Program-made: the position numbers and the translations under genes | Notes under the pieces: model-generated | The model's database searches: none | What the model was told of the DNA's origin: nothing | Seen by the model: only the letters and a program-made list of their open reading frames with translations | Shown here: positions 1 through 11,430 of the stretch, piece after piece | Position numbering within the stretch: the stretch's first letter is position 1 | Layout of the letters: every line of letters begins with the position of its first letter | Source of the DNA: Aplidium turbinatum | Lineage: Eukaryota; Chordata; Ascidiacea; Aplousobranchia; Polyclinidae | DNA: 64,000 bases | Reading direction: 5' to 3' | Assembly (NCBI GenBank): GCA_918807975.1 | Contig: OU964925.1 | Location: 27,811,608-27,875,607 of the forward strand

Positions 1-815
1 AATATTTGAACGTTCCCTAAATAGGCTATCTAATGTTACAAGTTTACAGACAATGGTACGGTAGTGTTGCAAGTTAGAAGAACTGAAAGTATTCAGAACG
101 ATAAAAACAATCAGATGACGTGGCAGCCATCAAAACTAGATATCAGCATACATAGAATTATTATAATGAAGACGATAATTTGATATACGATGGCAATCGG
201 ACCTCATCAGGGAGGCAACAATAGAGTTTGTTTGTTTGTTTATCTTTATCCTGCATTGCGGGAAAGCGGACTTGAGCGCTATGCATCGGTGTACGCCTTC
301 CGACATACACCTGACCCACGCTGCAGCCGACGGCAATGTTTGTTTCCGGTTGTCTACTCTACTTATGACTTAAATGTGGTACTACCCATTACTCGAAATC
401 GATCACTGGGTAGAGGCAATTATCGTAAAGTTTCTTGCCCAGAGAAACAACAGCAAGTGCGGGTGGCTGGAGTCGAACATGCAGGCTCTCGAATGCGAGC
501 CCAACGCGCTAACCACACGGATACTTCGCATCTTCCAACAAAAGAAAAAACATATTTCCGAAGTAATGCATCAAATGTTATAATGTTGCACAAGACTTGA
601 TGTTCACGTACGCTATAATGTTTAGGCAAATTGTGTATAATTCTAAATGCATTATTGAAGGCAACACGCAGGCGATTAATGTTACGTTGATGATAATTTT
701 CCCACAGCAGATGACATGCATACATTGGAGTACAATATAAACGGAATAGAACATTTTTAATATCACTGGAGCACTTGTAAAATTTTGATTTTAATTTGTT
801 GGCAGAACAGATCAT
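1..815 (-). mobile_element. Non-LTR retrotransposon (LINE) 3' fragment, split by a SINE
   Basis: The minus strand of about 545-815 encodes the thumb/C-terminal region that follows the reverse transcriptase in jockey/CR1/RTE-like LINEs (LFRLYCTPMYACHLLW, then INRLRVAFNNAFRIIHNLP). The same sequence is found at 46785-47100, and both copies continue into a similar stretch (here 1-120, about 80 percent identical by eye). A tRNA-derived SINE at about 226-540 interrupts it. No catalytic RT core is present, so this is a 5'-truncated relic. The clade is not certain. Confidence 0.7.
226..540 (-). mobile_element. tRNA-derived SINE (family 3)
   Basis: Read on the minus strand it starts with a tRNA-like head: an A-box-like GTGGTTAGCGCGTTGG and a B box GTTCGACTCC. 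It ends in a (AAAC)n tail, seen on the plus strand as repeated GTTT at 226-240. The end of the body (CCTGCATTGCGGGAAAGCGG on plus) recurs at 20416-20462. It sits inside the LINE fragment and so inserted later than the LINE. Confidence 0.7.
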
Positions 816-1139
816 TTATTGAAACATGGTGAAACCGTCGCAATCCTCAGGGCAGTCTTCTTGTACACAACTGAGATTGCAACAAGTTTCCCCACGACAC
901 TCTCCACATGCTGTTACGCACTTTAAGCCATGTTTTCTGCAGCTGCAAGACATTGTACCACATTGATTTTTTGTTCCTTCTTTGCATTTGCATCGTACAA
1001 CGTTCAATAGCCATTCTGGTGCCGGATCTAAATTGGCCTTTATTGGCATAACTGCACCTGCTGCGTCAGCTTTCCATCCACATTGTGCGAGATCCAATAT
1101 TTCAGTGTCAAGATGCTTCCACTGACATACCTGAAGCAA
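816..1139 (-). CDS. Terminal exon of a CXC-domain (tesmin/TSO1-like cysteine motif) protein
   Basis: The frame ends with a stop at 816-818. It holds a dense cysteine array, RCKCKEG, then CGTMSCSCRKHGLKC, then CGECRGETCCN, with a preceding GWK motif. This layout is typical of a CXC-like module found near the C terminus of large, uncharacterised invertebrate proteins, many linked to DNA transposons. A splice acceptor TTGCTTCAG precedes GTATGTCAG at the 5' edge. The LINE at 1-815 begins right after the stop. A plausible upstream exon lies at 1332-1452 and a plausible N-terminal exon at 5530-5775 on the same strand, so the gene would span the transposon at 1512-5225. Function unknown. It is too patterned for a metallothionein. 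Confidence 0.6.
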   Translation of the reverse strand: MLQVCQWKHLDTEILDLAQCGWKADAAGAVMPIKANLDPAPEWLLNVVRCKCKEGTKNQCGTMSCSCRKHGLKCVTACGECRGETCCNLSCVQEDCPEDCDGFTMFQ

Positions 1140-1331
1140 CAGTTTTATATCAACTTAGATAAATCAAGTCTTGCTGCCATAAAATTTTTGATTTGTAGTA
1201 CACCACATGTTTATGCTAGTCATATTATAACGCAACTTGTTTTGCTATAACTTGCATCTTTTCCTTAGCAACATTTTCATTTCTTCTTATTTAATTAACT
1301 GTGCACCAATACAGTCCCAGTAACTAACCTT

Positions 1332-1452
1332 TTCAATAACAAATCTCTTCTAGCATCAGCTATTTGCTCACGTGTAGAATCTAATCTCCCAAATACATCA
1401 GCAGATTGTTGAAATTCTTCTTTCTTCAGGTATATAATTGAACATCTTTAGC
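1332..1452 (-). CDS. Probable internal exon of the CXC-domain gene
   Basis: On the minus strand an AG acceptor near 1453 is followed by an open frame (IYLKKEEFQQSADVFGRLD, then STREQIADARRDLLLKR) that ends at a GTTAGT donor. This resembles the segment just before the CXC module in related invertebrate proteins. The donor phase does not match the acceptor at 1139 directly, so a further small exon, another donor or decay is possible. Too short and too spliced to be certain. Confidence 0.4.
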
Positions 1453-1511
1453 TTTCCTAAGCAACAAGACAGATGACATAATTAATCATTGTCACCAAAT
1501 AATGTGTGCAT

Positions 1512-4500
1512 TAGGGTGCACCATTTGCCGAAAATTTTTGATAAATGAGCCTAACTTTTTTTTATATGTGAGGTTAGCTAAAAAAATGACTTGTACAAAA
1601 TTTCACCCCGATTGAACAAAGTTTAGACCCCCCACCCGGCCCTTAATTTTGGACTCCGATGTCATTTTTTCAACGTTTTTGCCACTAGGTGGTGCTACGT
1701 TTATGCTACACGCATGGGGTTACTTTTAAAAGATGGCCCTTCAATTTCCTCATCACATTAAAAAAAAAATGTTTAAATCAGTCAAGGAGTTGTCGAAAAA
1801 TGGGTCAATTGATGTTGTATTTTAGTCAGAACACTGTAGTACGACATCTAGTGGCGAAAATTGAATTCAAGATATCTGCTAAAGTTCTTATCCAAAAAAC
1901 ATAAAATTGGTATCTAGACCCCCATTTTCGAGGGTGGAGAGTCCATTTTTGCTGTTTGTTTTGCACATTTAGGACACTAGATGACGCTACAGAAGTCTTC
2001 AATATAATACAAGACAATTTTTTGAAAGTTAATAAGTTTTAACTTAAGTATGGTTAAAGTACAGTCAAACAATAAAACACAAATTAGTATGCAAGCTGAA
2101 AAAACAATTCTGGTTGAACAATTTATAGGCACAGAAACCACGATGAAGATTTAGTGTTCTGATTTCTTTGATTAGGTAGAAGTTTTCTGGAATTTTCCAC
2201 GACTTGTAGTATCTTTTGGTAGCGATCCTCTTTTTGTGCAGCTCCATGGAAGTCTTGTGCCAGTTTAACACCTCGCTCTGCTGCATCATTGACTACTCTG
2301 ATGTTGTCCACCACATGTTTTGCATTTGTGTAGGCTTGGTTGCTGTTCCATGTCTTAACAGGTTGCTTTAAAAACGATGTGTCAATTCTTAAAACATTGA
2401 AAAATACCCAAGAATCAACGCCAATGTATATTTCTAAATCCGAAAAAGTATCCTTCGGTAAATTTGAAAATTTCGGTTTCCCAAATCCAGAACCAAATCT
2501 GTTCTTACACACACCATCATTTTCTTTAGAAAGCAATTTATTGGCCATTGTTTGCTTGGTAGAATCTTTTATATTGTTGCAAGTTCTTCGGTCAGATACC
2601 ACATGTGCTTCCCAAATCGTCGAAGAGCTTCATTTGCGATTACTTTATCCATGCTTTTGTAATCTAGGAATGAATGAAGAAGAAGTAGATCGTTTTTAGG
2701 AGCGCTGGATGGTATAGGAGCAGTAAGCCACCATGGAATGTAGCAAAACACAACAAATTTCACAAAACGTTGAAGCTTCTCCAATTGATCTTTGCCAAAA
2801 ATTTTCCCTAAAAACAAATTTTGATTATGTAAAATTGTCGACTGTGCATAGCAGTTGTAAAAGCAAAACTAGTATAAATCCTTAAAATTTGTTACAGCAT
2901 AATTGACTAGTTTTCATACCTTTAGGGTGGAACCTTTCTTAACACACCAGTTTGTAATTAACCATTTGAAATATTATGTTTCCCTCTCACAAACATACCT
3001 TTTAAGTTGTTGCTAATACTGGATCCTAGCAAGTCCATTTTGACTGAATATAACAGTTTTGACATCCAGCGTGCCTTGTGTAAGGCACCAGGTCTATTGA
3101 AAGATTTAAATTTTTCTTTTGTTGAGGTATCTCCAAGATAGAGCAAGGTTAACATGACCAACTCTTTGTAGTCCCCCCTACTGCATGGCTGTTGCAGATA
3201 ATTGTAACAGAGGTTGATAATTTCTTCTCGTTTTGTAACTAAATTTTCCGGAATATTAATATACTCGAGGTCTTTGGTTGAAGAAGGAATAGCAGGAAAG
3301 AATTGCTTGAATCTATTGAAGAGGGATATTTCAGGGCTCTTCGATACTTCAATTTGTAGAATATCCCAAACATGGCTCAAAATTATTTCGCCTACATGAT
3401 GACGACATGCGAACCAAAGTAAAGGCTTTGAAATGGCATTTTGCAAGGCCACGCATGCCGCCGTTTGAGCTCCGGTATTGGAACTAGTGGTATCAAATAC
3501 CATTCCAGACAAACTGTTGCGACAGTCCCATATTTTGACCAGATTTAGAGATGCGTTGGCAATGAGGGTACCTGCAGAATCCGAAGACTTATGAGGAATA
3601 GCTGGTACACCCAACAGTTTTGTACCTCCAACACCAGATAAAAGAACAGGTAATCTTTCAACTTTTGTTACTCCATCTGATGCATCCATCAGCTTACCAT
3701 CCCAATGTATATTTGCTATTGCAGGGGGTGTCCAATTGTCAGCAATTTCTTCTGAGATAGTTTGAATTGCTTCGATCCTGTATCTTTCTGTGGATGTGTA
3801 ACTTAAGCTTAATCTGGAAGGATCTCCATCTGTTGTAGTGATAATTTCATGCAACACAGCTGAAATAGCAGAAGACGAAACTTTGTTGCGTACTAAGGCC
3901 TGGTCTACTTTCGGTGTTTTCAGTATATCAGGAGGGATATGGACATTGACTCCGATTTTCACAGATCTTGTGTGTTTCCTGATAATCTGAGTGGAGGAGG
4001 AATTTTGATGAAATTCGTTATCATCATCTGTGCTTGTGTCCGTAGTAGTGCCGTCACTGAGCACAATAGAGGCAGGGTGAGCTGCATCTACTTCATGCTG
4101 CTTTCTTCTTTTAGCTTCTTGGTCATTTCTGGTCTTCTTCCTCTTGACACAAACAGCCATTGTCTTGTCCTTTCCAGCTAGCGATGCTTTTCGATCTGAC
4201 ATCATTGATTCCAAAAAAGCTTTGTCGTCATCATTGGTCATCAGTTTCAATACGTTTCTTGGCCAAAACTTCATGGTTTTTTCTTTTATTCTTTTCCTAA
4301 AATTGTTGATTCTTTCTTTAGGTTTTCCAGATTTTCGGGCACTCACTTTGATCTTTAACAAACTCTCAAACTCTCCCAATAACTTTTCTACAGCTTCAGC
4401 CATTTTTTGCTTATGAACAGTAGGTACACCAGCTTTCTCAAAAAAAGGAATCACAGAATCTACGGTTTTGTTCGCAGCCTCTCGTTTAGAAGATACACTT

Positions 4501-5225
4501 GGACATGCACGATGTGCCAAGTAGCAAAGAAGGACTTGATGCTCAGTTGGTAGCCTACTTCCATTTATGTTTTTGTCATCTTCTGTTACAATTGTTTCAA
4601 GAATAGATTCTCTAAAGCTAGAGTCAGACATAACAAACCAGTGTTACGGTATGTATAGTTTTAAGATAAACCTATTAATAATTTCCTGTGAAAACGATAA
4701 AAGTTTATGGCAACAATTTAAATGCATTTGAAGTTTGAAATTGAGCATTAAGCCCACTAGTGGCCAAATAATGCAAAGCAAATGGCAAAAATGGACTCTC
4801 CACCCTCGAAAATGGGGGTCTAGATACCAATTTTATGTTTTTTGGATAAGAACTTTAGCAGATATCCTGAATTCAATTTTCGCCACTAGATGTCGTACTG
4901 CAGTGTTTTGACTAAAATAAAACATCAATTGACCCATTTTTCGATGACCCCTTGACTGATTTAAAAAATTTTTTTTTAATATGATGAGGAAATTGAAGGG
5001 CCATCTTTTAAAAGTAACCCCATGCGTGTAGCATAAACATAGCACCACCTAGTGGCAAAAACGTTGAAAAAATGACATCGGAGTCCAAAATTAAGGGCCG
5101 GGTGGGGGGTCTAAACTTTGTTCAATCGGGGTGAAATTTTGTACAAGTCATTTTTTTAGCTAACCTCACATATAAAAAAAAGTTAGGCTCATTTATCAAA
5201 AATTTTCGGCAAATGGTGCACCCTA
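1512..5225 (-). mobile_element. Near-complete DNA transposon, TAGGGTG-type, 8-bp target duplication
   Basis: Both ends read TAGGGTGCACCATTTGCC going inward, and GTGTGCAT flanks the element at 1504-1511 and 5226-5233. The inverted repeats are unusually long, about 440 bp (1512-1955 and 4785-5225), with only scattered mismatches. Between them lies a minus-strand, intron-containing transposase gene (2123-4631). The 8-bp duplication and TAGGG start fit the hAT superfamily. The transposase is not a textbook hAT protein, so placement within the superfamily is an inference. Two relatives with TAGGGTGG ends lie at 46056 and 58119. It sits inside the probable CXC gene. Confidence 0.85.
2123..4631 (-). 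CDS. Transposase of the TAGGGTG element, three exons
   Basis: Exon 1 (4631 to 2999) codes for about 544 residues from an ATG and ends at an AAAG/GTATGT donor. Exon 2 starts after a TTTTTAG acceptor at 2807. The C-terminal part runs in the frame ending at 2123. Visible motifs are IHWDGKLM, GMVFDTTSSNTGAQ, LLWFACRHHVGEIIL, then WYLTEEL, then VVNDAAERGVKLAQDF. Two aspartates followed by a Cys/His site (CRHH) fit an RNase H-like DDE transposase with an inserted zinc-type motif, but I infer the catalytic residues. The N terminus is Lys/Arg-rich with an acidic Asp/Thr stretch. The reading frame changes around 2570-2600 (after the tryptophan/EEL motif), which is either a small unseen intron or a frameshift. 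Similar protein pieces occur at 58728-59054 and 61022-61317. Confidence 0.75.
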
Positions 5226-5529
5226 GTGTGCATACTGCATACACTCCATAAATTGGCATTCCAAATAAAAGTATTACAATATTAGAATAATATTGAGTGG
5301 ATTTGGTAATGACTGCCATCTGAATTCTTGCATATCTTTTAAAAGCTGATCAGAAAATGGTAAAAATGTACTTTCAGACAAGCATGGTAATGGTAAGCAG
5401 TTCAGAAATATATAAAACACTGTAACAAACACTATATATAAAACACTGAAAGCAAGATTAAAATGTACTGCTACCAAAGCTGATTAATTATATTGGTACC
5501 TTGTTGATATATATATTGCAGAAGTTGTA

Positions 5530-5775
5530 TCACATCCACTCCAAGCATGAGCAAACAGCAAGTAATGTTTGACACACCTCATGCACCTTACAACTACTTT
5601 CGCTCTCTTCTTTTTCTTTTAGATATTGATAAAGATGACTGTCACCAATGTTTTGTGCATAGCTGATTAATGTCTTCAGTCCACCTCGTTTCACTTCTTG
5701 TAGCTTTGATAAATTATGAGATTGGCATTTGATGCATAAACTTTCATTATAAAAAGCTTGATTCTGATTTTCCAT
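5530..5775 (-). CDS. Probable N-terminal exon of the CXC-domain gene
   Basis: It starts at an ATG at 5775 and reads LCIKCQS, then GGLKTLISYAQNIGDSHLYQ, then KVHEVCQ. The CxxC plus HxxC spacing with a GL-TLI helix matches the N-terminal zinc-type module that precedes the CXC module in the same class of invertebrate proteins. The usable exon probably ends near 5560 at one of several GT dinucleotides. The downstream frame is open to 5530 but looks non-coding. The transposon at 1512-5225 would then lie in its next intron. Confidence 0.45.
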   Translation of the reverse strand: MENQNQAFYNESLCIKCQSHNLSKLQEVKRGGLKTLISYAQNIGDSHLYQYLKEKEESESSCKVHEVCQTLLAVCSCLEWM

Positions 5776-7652
5776 TATTCAATTATCTCCATAACATCTG
5801 AAAACTAGTCTATCAATTCTAACTGTTTAATAAACTAAGCTATACAACTTAGAAATCATTACCGGTATTTCATAAAAATCTTTAAAGCTGTAAAGAGAGA
5901 AAACTAACATCAGACCTAGGAAAAAAATGGCCACACAGAACATTTGCTCTTTCAAACTTAATCTATATCTGAATATGTTATAGCCTTTACAGGTGGTCTC
6001 AGAAGTAACAAGAACCATAGCTCCTACTGGTAGGCTGGCCTCCTTATTTAACTGATAGTGTGTGCAATTACCAGAAAACGTATTGTTGCATGGATATCAC
6101 TAGAAGCTACCAGGTCTCAATAAACACCCTTCCTTTGTCAGTTTGTGCACCAGTACACTGGTAACAGTGGCCCACTACTACTACCATACTGCATTCATCG
6201 GTACAAATACTTCATACCTGCATGCAATGCCATTTAAAATCCAAGATGTTAAATGAAAGAGAACTCAACTAAAAGAACAACAGAAAATTCAAAAATGTAA
6301 CATAAGCTAGAGATGATAAGACATGCTGCATGTAAAAAACATTTAGACCTGTTTCCTTTAACTTTCATCATAGCCCAGCATACCGTACTGTACACTGTTA
6401 TAGGCCTAGTGCACCTGTGTAATGTGTATCGCCTGCTGCCCGGTACCCTATCTAACGTTTTGACTTCTGTTGCAAACCGAATAACCTGACATAACTTACG
6501 GTGCCGATAATGATGTTCTTGCAAACAGTTCCCAAAACAAATTAAACTACGGTAGGCTTGCCTGGTACGGTACTCAGTTCTGTGATATTTAGGCTAGTAC
6601 TGCAGCCAGTGCAGAGTGGTAGATCAAGAATCTTTGCTGTCCCAAACCTACTCAGTACTGCCTAGTTACTTACAAACCTCATGGCTATTTTTTTTCTTTT
6701 TGCGCAACGCTCAGAGTTCAAGATGGATACCACTACATGGCTAATAAGCTGGTCAGTGGTCACCGGAGCAACTTTGACTGCCAGAATTTTACACGGCTTG
6801 CTGTTTCTGCTGAAAACATAGCTAGATTAGCTGCGCCACTAGCGGCGCAAGGTGTTGCTTAAAAAACGGCCACAACTTTTTTTGCCAAGGGTCCCTGGTT
6901 GGAGGAGAGTGATAATCCTAAACTAGAGGAATTAAGCTTTCCAACGATACCAAATTAGTTAAGGTCGCAATTTATTCCAGGCGGCCCTATATTTTCGCAT
7001 TTTACGCTCAGACTATAAAGGAAAAACCTGACTTGGCGATTTTCCATGTTCTTTGTGTTTAACATGCTACCATAAAACGATTTTCAATAAAATTTTGCCC
7101 CATTGCGGTCTGATCAGCATTCCGCGCGTGCTTTTGTCAGAGCTGTCAAAACGGGAATTTGCGTGAGCAGCGAAGCGTGCGACTGTACAGCCTACGTCAT
7201 AAAGGACAAGCAATCAGCTCATCGAGCAATATTTCTTACTACGGGCGACTTAACTGTATGTATTCTCTTATTAACCAGAGTTTCTATGATTACAATCGGT
7301 AGTTTTTATACTTGGAGAATGAAATAATGTTTTGTCTAGTTCAAATACTGCATTCAAAGAAATGGCATACACATGATTTTACACAACCAACCAACTCTAC
7401 ATAGGCTACTGTGTAAATTCACGCTCGTCTGATCACATAGGCTACATTTCTCGGACCAACAAAATGAGCGATTTTATGTAGATTTAACAGGACATTCAGT
7501 TCAGTTCAGTTCAGTTGTTTTTTTATTTCTGACCATCATATCAAAACAATACACTTTTTTTTCATTTTCATTGAATTGAATTGAATTTTCATTGAATTGC
7601 TTTTCATAGTTTAGTGCATTTTTCACTAGGTGCAGACTTACATATTACTAAG
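5776..7652. other. Stretch without a recognisable gene
   Basis: It holds only short random frames. A (TTCAG)n run lies at about 7496-7520, followed by T-rich sequence, probably the end of a degenerate retroelement. Several TAGGCTAC-type strings occur. No coding exon or element ends could be supported. Confidence 0.5.
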
Positions 7653-8432
7653 TGTCACGATTTCTTTCTATCTCTTACCAGGAAAAAGACTTGGAAAGGT
7701 TCAATGACGTAGTTTAATGGGTTAAACCGAAAAGCAGTCAATTAAATGTCGAATGGTTCTACTAGTGAAATGATAATCTAACTTCTTGAAGGACTTTAAC
7801 GAACGGCTTCTCAAATAACTCTAATTTCGAACACAATTTATATCAGCACCAATTCTCATCTACTTGTATTCGATTTCTTCAATTCTCAATCAACAATAAT
7901 TTCTGCGCCAACTACCAATCCACAACTCATAACACAACTCTCATAATCAACTCGTCATAATACAACTCCCATAATCACATAATCAACTCAATAATAATGA
8001 TTACACAAATTACACCACTATTTATAGAAGATTGTTTCGGTCTAGTAACGAGAAGGTTACGTAATGCCACATTGTTCTGTCAAATTGCATTAATGTAAAC
8101 AAGCAGAAGCCCAAAGAAGTTTAAAGAATGTCACGTAGGAGTAGAAGATTCTTACATAATAAATATTTCGCAATCGGACATCTACTGTTAAACATCCTTA
8201 TGACGTCATGACAAACGACGCTCAGAAATTATGAAAAACAACAGAACATTCCAGATTTGCATGCTTACAGACGATTCTGGAAATGCGTTACATAATACAG
8301 ATTTCTCATTCAAAGGTAACTTAAGGTCAATACCCGATAATAACACATCGCTCAAAATTCCATAATGAAAACAGCACATTCTGTCAAGACGCAAAGCAGC
8401 CCGACGCGACGCCTTGCACATTGATTGTGACA
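7653..8432 (-). mobile_element. Solo LTR of a Ty3/Gypsy-like element
   Basis: A 780-bp block with TGTCAC at one end and GTGACA at the other, flanked by the 5-bp duplication CTAAG (7648-7652 and 8433-8437). It shares its body with the terminal sequences of the element at 30637-33893, which codes on the minus strand, hence the strand given. No internal region remains, as expected after recombination between two LTRs. Confidence 0.9.
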
Positions 8433-8523
8433 CTAAGGCTATTTTAATTTAACTTAAAAAAAATCTTTTTTACTTTATTTTTACTGAACGAAATTGATAA
8501 CTTGGAAACAAATAAGGCGATAG

Positions 8524-8605
8524 CAAGTCAAGTCAATTTATTTTGTTTCAATAGCGCCATATGTTAAAAAACAAGCAGAGTAAATGTAATCATGCATGTG
8601 CAATT
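8524..8605 (+). repeat. Interspersed repeat with (TCAAG)n end
   Basis: It begins with AAGTCAAGTCAATTTATTTT and continues GCGCCATATGTTAA. The same block lies at about 13378-13460 (minus strand) and 62948-63017 (plus strand). The pentanucleotide run at one end suggests a retroposon terminus. The source family is unknown. Confidence 0.6.
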
Positions 8606-8728
8606 GTCCATCTAGCATGTCTTTCATCTGTGCTGTATCTATCTCACAGTAGCACGAAGCTTGATGTTGTTCAACCATTGCCACACAGTGACAACATGAA
8701 CACCTGTTGATATAAAATTGGTAATAAT

Positions 8729-9536
8729 TAGGGTGATTACTTTTTTACTTGTCAAAAAAAGTCAAAAATTCATCAAAATTGTAGCGTTAGATCAAAAATT
8801 GTCAAAATTGTTCACAAAGTCAAAACTGTTTACAAACTGCATTGTCGTGGTGTCGTAGAGGTTGCACAGTCAGTGAATTTTTCATTTTACACCTTGTAGC
8901 CTACTTTGGCGCAGAGGGATGGTGTAACGGATAAGAATTGGACTCACCGAATAGTAGCAGACCCTCTACATGTACAAGTATGCGAAACTACCAGGAATAA
9001 CTTATCAAGGCTTTGTTAGTCCGAGGATAAAGATTCAAAACCAGCCAAACCTGGTTCGACTCCCGGCTTCAGCTGGTTGTTGAAAACACCGCTCACCTCC
9101 ATAGCTAGGGTGTAATAAATTGGGTAGGCATAATTGCTGCAGGAAAGGCGGCTGAGAGAAAGGAACTGGCCACCCTACTTTCTTAGTGCCAAAGGCTTAG
9201 TACAATGAGTACCTATCTTCTCATTCCCAACACTTGAATCAAGTATGGGATCACATTTGCCTTTTTAGCCTACTTTATACTGGTGTAAATGGCCCATTGT
9301 CTACTTATTGTGAATCATAAGCCATTAGGTGAAATAATTAGGTTAATATGGTGTGGTGCTCAACACACTTCAAAATGTGTAACATTTTTGATAGGTCGTT
9401 TTGCGGCAGCTGTGTTGTACAGCATTTTGTACAATGATGCGTAATTTATCTACTTGAGTTCTTCATGCGTCAAAATTTGTCAAAACAAATTTAAAGTCAA
9501 AAGTTTCAATTTTTAGGCCAAAAAATAATTGCCCTA
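8729..9536. mobile_element. hAT-type MITE, TSD GTAATAAT
   Basis: The ends are TAGGGTGATTAC and GTAATTGCCCTA-like (inverted), with GTAATAAT at 8721-8728 and 9537-9544. The body is rich in GTCAAAA strings. A SINE at 8914-9253 is nested inside. A sister element lies at 43933-44702 with the near-identical target GTAATAAC. No transposase frame. Confidence 0.85.
8914..9253 (+). mobile_element. tRNA-derived SINE (family 1), itself interrupted
   Basis: The head reads GGGATGGTGTAACGGATAAG and the B box GGTTCGACTCC. The body (CTTCAGCTGGTTGTTGAAAA, then AGAAAGGAACTGGCCACCCT) matches the copy at 15834-16085 in reverse. About 80 bp between the two promoter boxes (8967-9046) is a family 2 SINE 3' end, so one SINE inserted inside the tRNA head of another. 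Confidence 0.75.
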
Positions 9537-9935
9537 GTAATAATTCATTGCATAGGCTACCGGGACGGGAAAATGCAACTTTGCAATATAATTAGCATTA
9601 GGCAAGGAAACTTAAGAGCGTTAAGATTTCATTTTCTTATAATTTCAGTTGCATTTGTAAAGTTGTTTTCACGTGTTGTAGGTTCAAGGCCTTACAAACC
9701 CATAGGGAAATGCAATGCAAAGCTGAGCACATATCCTGCTACGGTCGGTGATTTAATTATTTTATGTTAAGTAAAGCTAAACAAATGCAGTATATGATGT
9801 CAAATATCTAAATTTGCTTACCAATCAGTGTTTCCCACTCGATCCTCCTGCTGAGAAACGTCAGTCACATCAGCAACGTAAAGCTGATTGCTCTCTGCCT
9901 CTGTGTACTCAGGCTCAAAACGATAGGGTTCAGGT

Positions 9936-11430
9936 CAGGGATGGAGGAACCACGTGGGCCTCGTGGGCCTGGGCCCACCTACTTTATTTTCTGGGTTAGG
10001 CCCACCCACTTTTGAAAGCCAAATTTCTTTGAAAAGGTAGTGAAAACGGCAAATTAGAGAAGGAGTTCCAAAAAAAAAGCTCTTCACTCATTTGATACAC
10101 ACTGGTTTGATCGCACAAGCCCACAAAAAAAATTTGGCACAAAAGGTCAGAGTCATTTTAGAGTATTTCAGGGCCCCTGATTCCAAAAATGCACTTAGTT
10201 TTTTTCGAATTTTTGAAACTACCAGGAATTAAATTTCGAACCAAGATTACATTCTTCCGTAACAAAGATAAAATTTTAAGCAGCTACTTTATTGAAGAAC
10301 ATAACTTTGTATTCTGTAATTATATAAATGGCCTTCGTACCTTGATAGGTGTTGCTCAGTATAGTAAGCCTACCAAGGCCATAATAAAGAATTGCGTTTG
10401 TTCATCGATGGCTATGTTTTGATGATAAGCAAAACAATGTATATAGTTTGTTTGTAGGCTACTTAGTATCTTAGTTAGTAGGCCTAAGTCTGATACTGTT
10501 GAAGTCAACAAGTATATTAACGCAATGCACAAGTTGTATATTCTACATCTTGTATCCTAAGGCTTGCTTCACGTCGTATTTTGATTGTTACTAGGCCAGT
10601 AAACGTTAAATAGCCGTTTGTTTGGGTTGTAATCAACGTGATTGGTTTCAAATGGCGTTTATACAACTCAGAAATATGCCTGGGATTACTTTCAGTTTTG
10701 TCAATATAATAAACGACACGACGTTAGATCTATGTAGGGACTCAAAATTGCAAAAAAAATGTTTTTGCTGTAGGCTATCTTAAAAACTAGAGCCAATTCG
10801 AAAAAAAACAAGTGCATGTTCGGAATCAGGAGCCTTGAAATACCCTAAAATGACTCTCCGTACCGTGCCTTTTAAAAAAAAAGTTTTTTGTTTGTCTGTG
10901 TTATCTTTGATAGCTCAATGATGAAATCTAATCTTCAAACTTTTCTGTTGAGCCCACTGTTGATGGGCAGCACGTGTGGGTGTGGTTGCGTGTGATTGGT
11001 GGAGCAATCTATAAATCAATCTAATTCTTCTCCAAGGTTAAAACAATGATATCATTACATACTCGTATTATGCAGTGCATGCACGTAGGCCTACTGTATA
11101 ATGCTGTAGATTATTTCTCCCAGGTTGGTATTATAACTGTGTGTATATTTTGCCTTTTTATTTGTGTGTACATCGGCATATTTTGTACAGCGCTATGGAG
11201 CAATTTAACAATTTTGTAATTTTTTTGACCAAATCGGGCCCAAGAACGGAAATTTTTCGGTGGTTGGCACAAAAGGTAATCATGAAAACATAATGTATAA
11301 GCGATTGGAAGTATTAGAAATGCAGCAATGCTATGGGGGGTCTGGGGGGCTTCGCCCCCCAGAAGTTTGATTAACATTGACTGCTACGGCTTTGGGCCCA
11401 CCTACTTTTAGAATGGTTTCTCCATCCCTG
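9936..11430. mobile_element. hAT-type element, TSD GTTCAGGT
   Basis: It starts CAGGGATGGAGGAACC and ends GGTTTCTCCATCCCTG. GTTCAGGT flanks it at 9928-9935 and 11431-11438. GGGCCCACCTACTTT-type sequence lies just inside both ends. No transposase was found. The body is occupied by another inverted-repeat element (10136-10869). The insertion disrupts an acidic coding exon. Confidence 0.9.
10136..10869. mobile_element. Nested inverted-repeat element (non-autonomous DNA transposon)
   Basis: Inverted arms of about 70 bp: GAGTCATTTTAGAGTATTTC at 10151-10170 pairs with the complement of the right arm near 10840-10860. Both arms then continue through a CCTGATTCC segment and a TGCACTT segment into a T-rich run. 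The outermost bases appear to be GGCAC. I could not define a target duplication. Confidence 0.55.

Noticed and set aside
816-1139. Cysteine-rich frame as a metallothionein
   Set aside because: Cysteine spacing with the RKHGLKC and GECRG motifs fits a CXC-type module instead.
1689-1904. 71-residue frame at 1689-1904, near-identical to a frame at 4833-5048
   Set aside because: Both lie in the inverted repeats of the 1512-5225 transposon. The likeness comes from the repeat, not from coding.
7496-7520. Short tandem repeats as a CRISPR or regulatory array
   Set aside because: Simple (TTCAG)n run without spacers.
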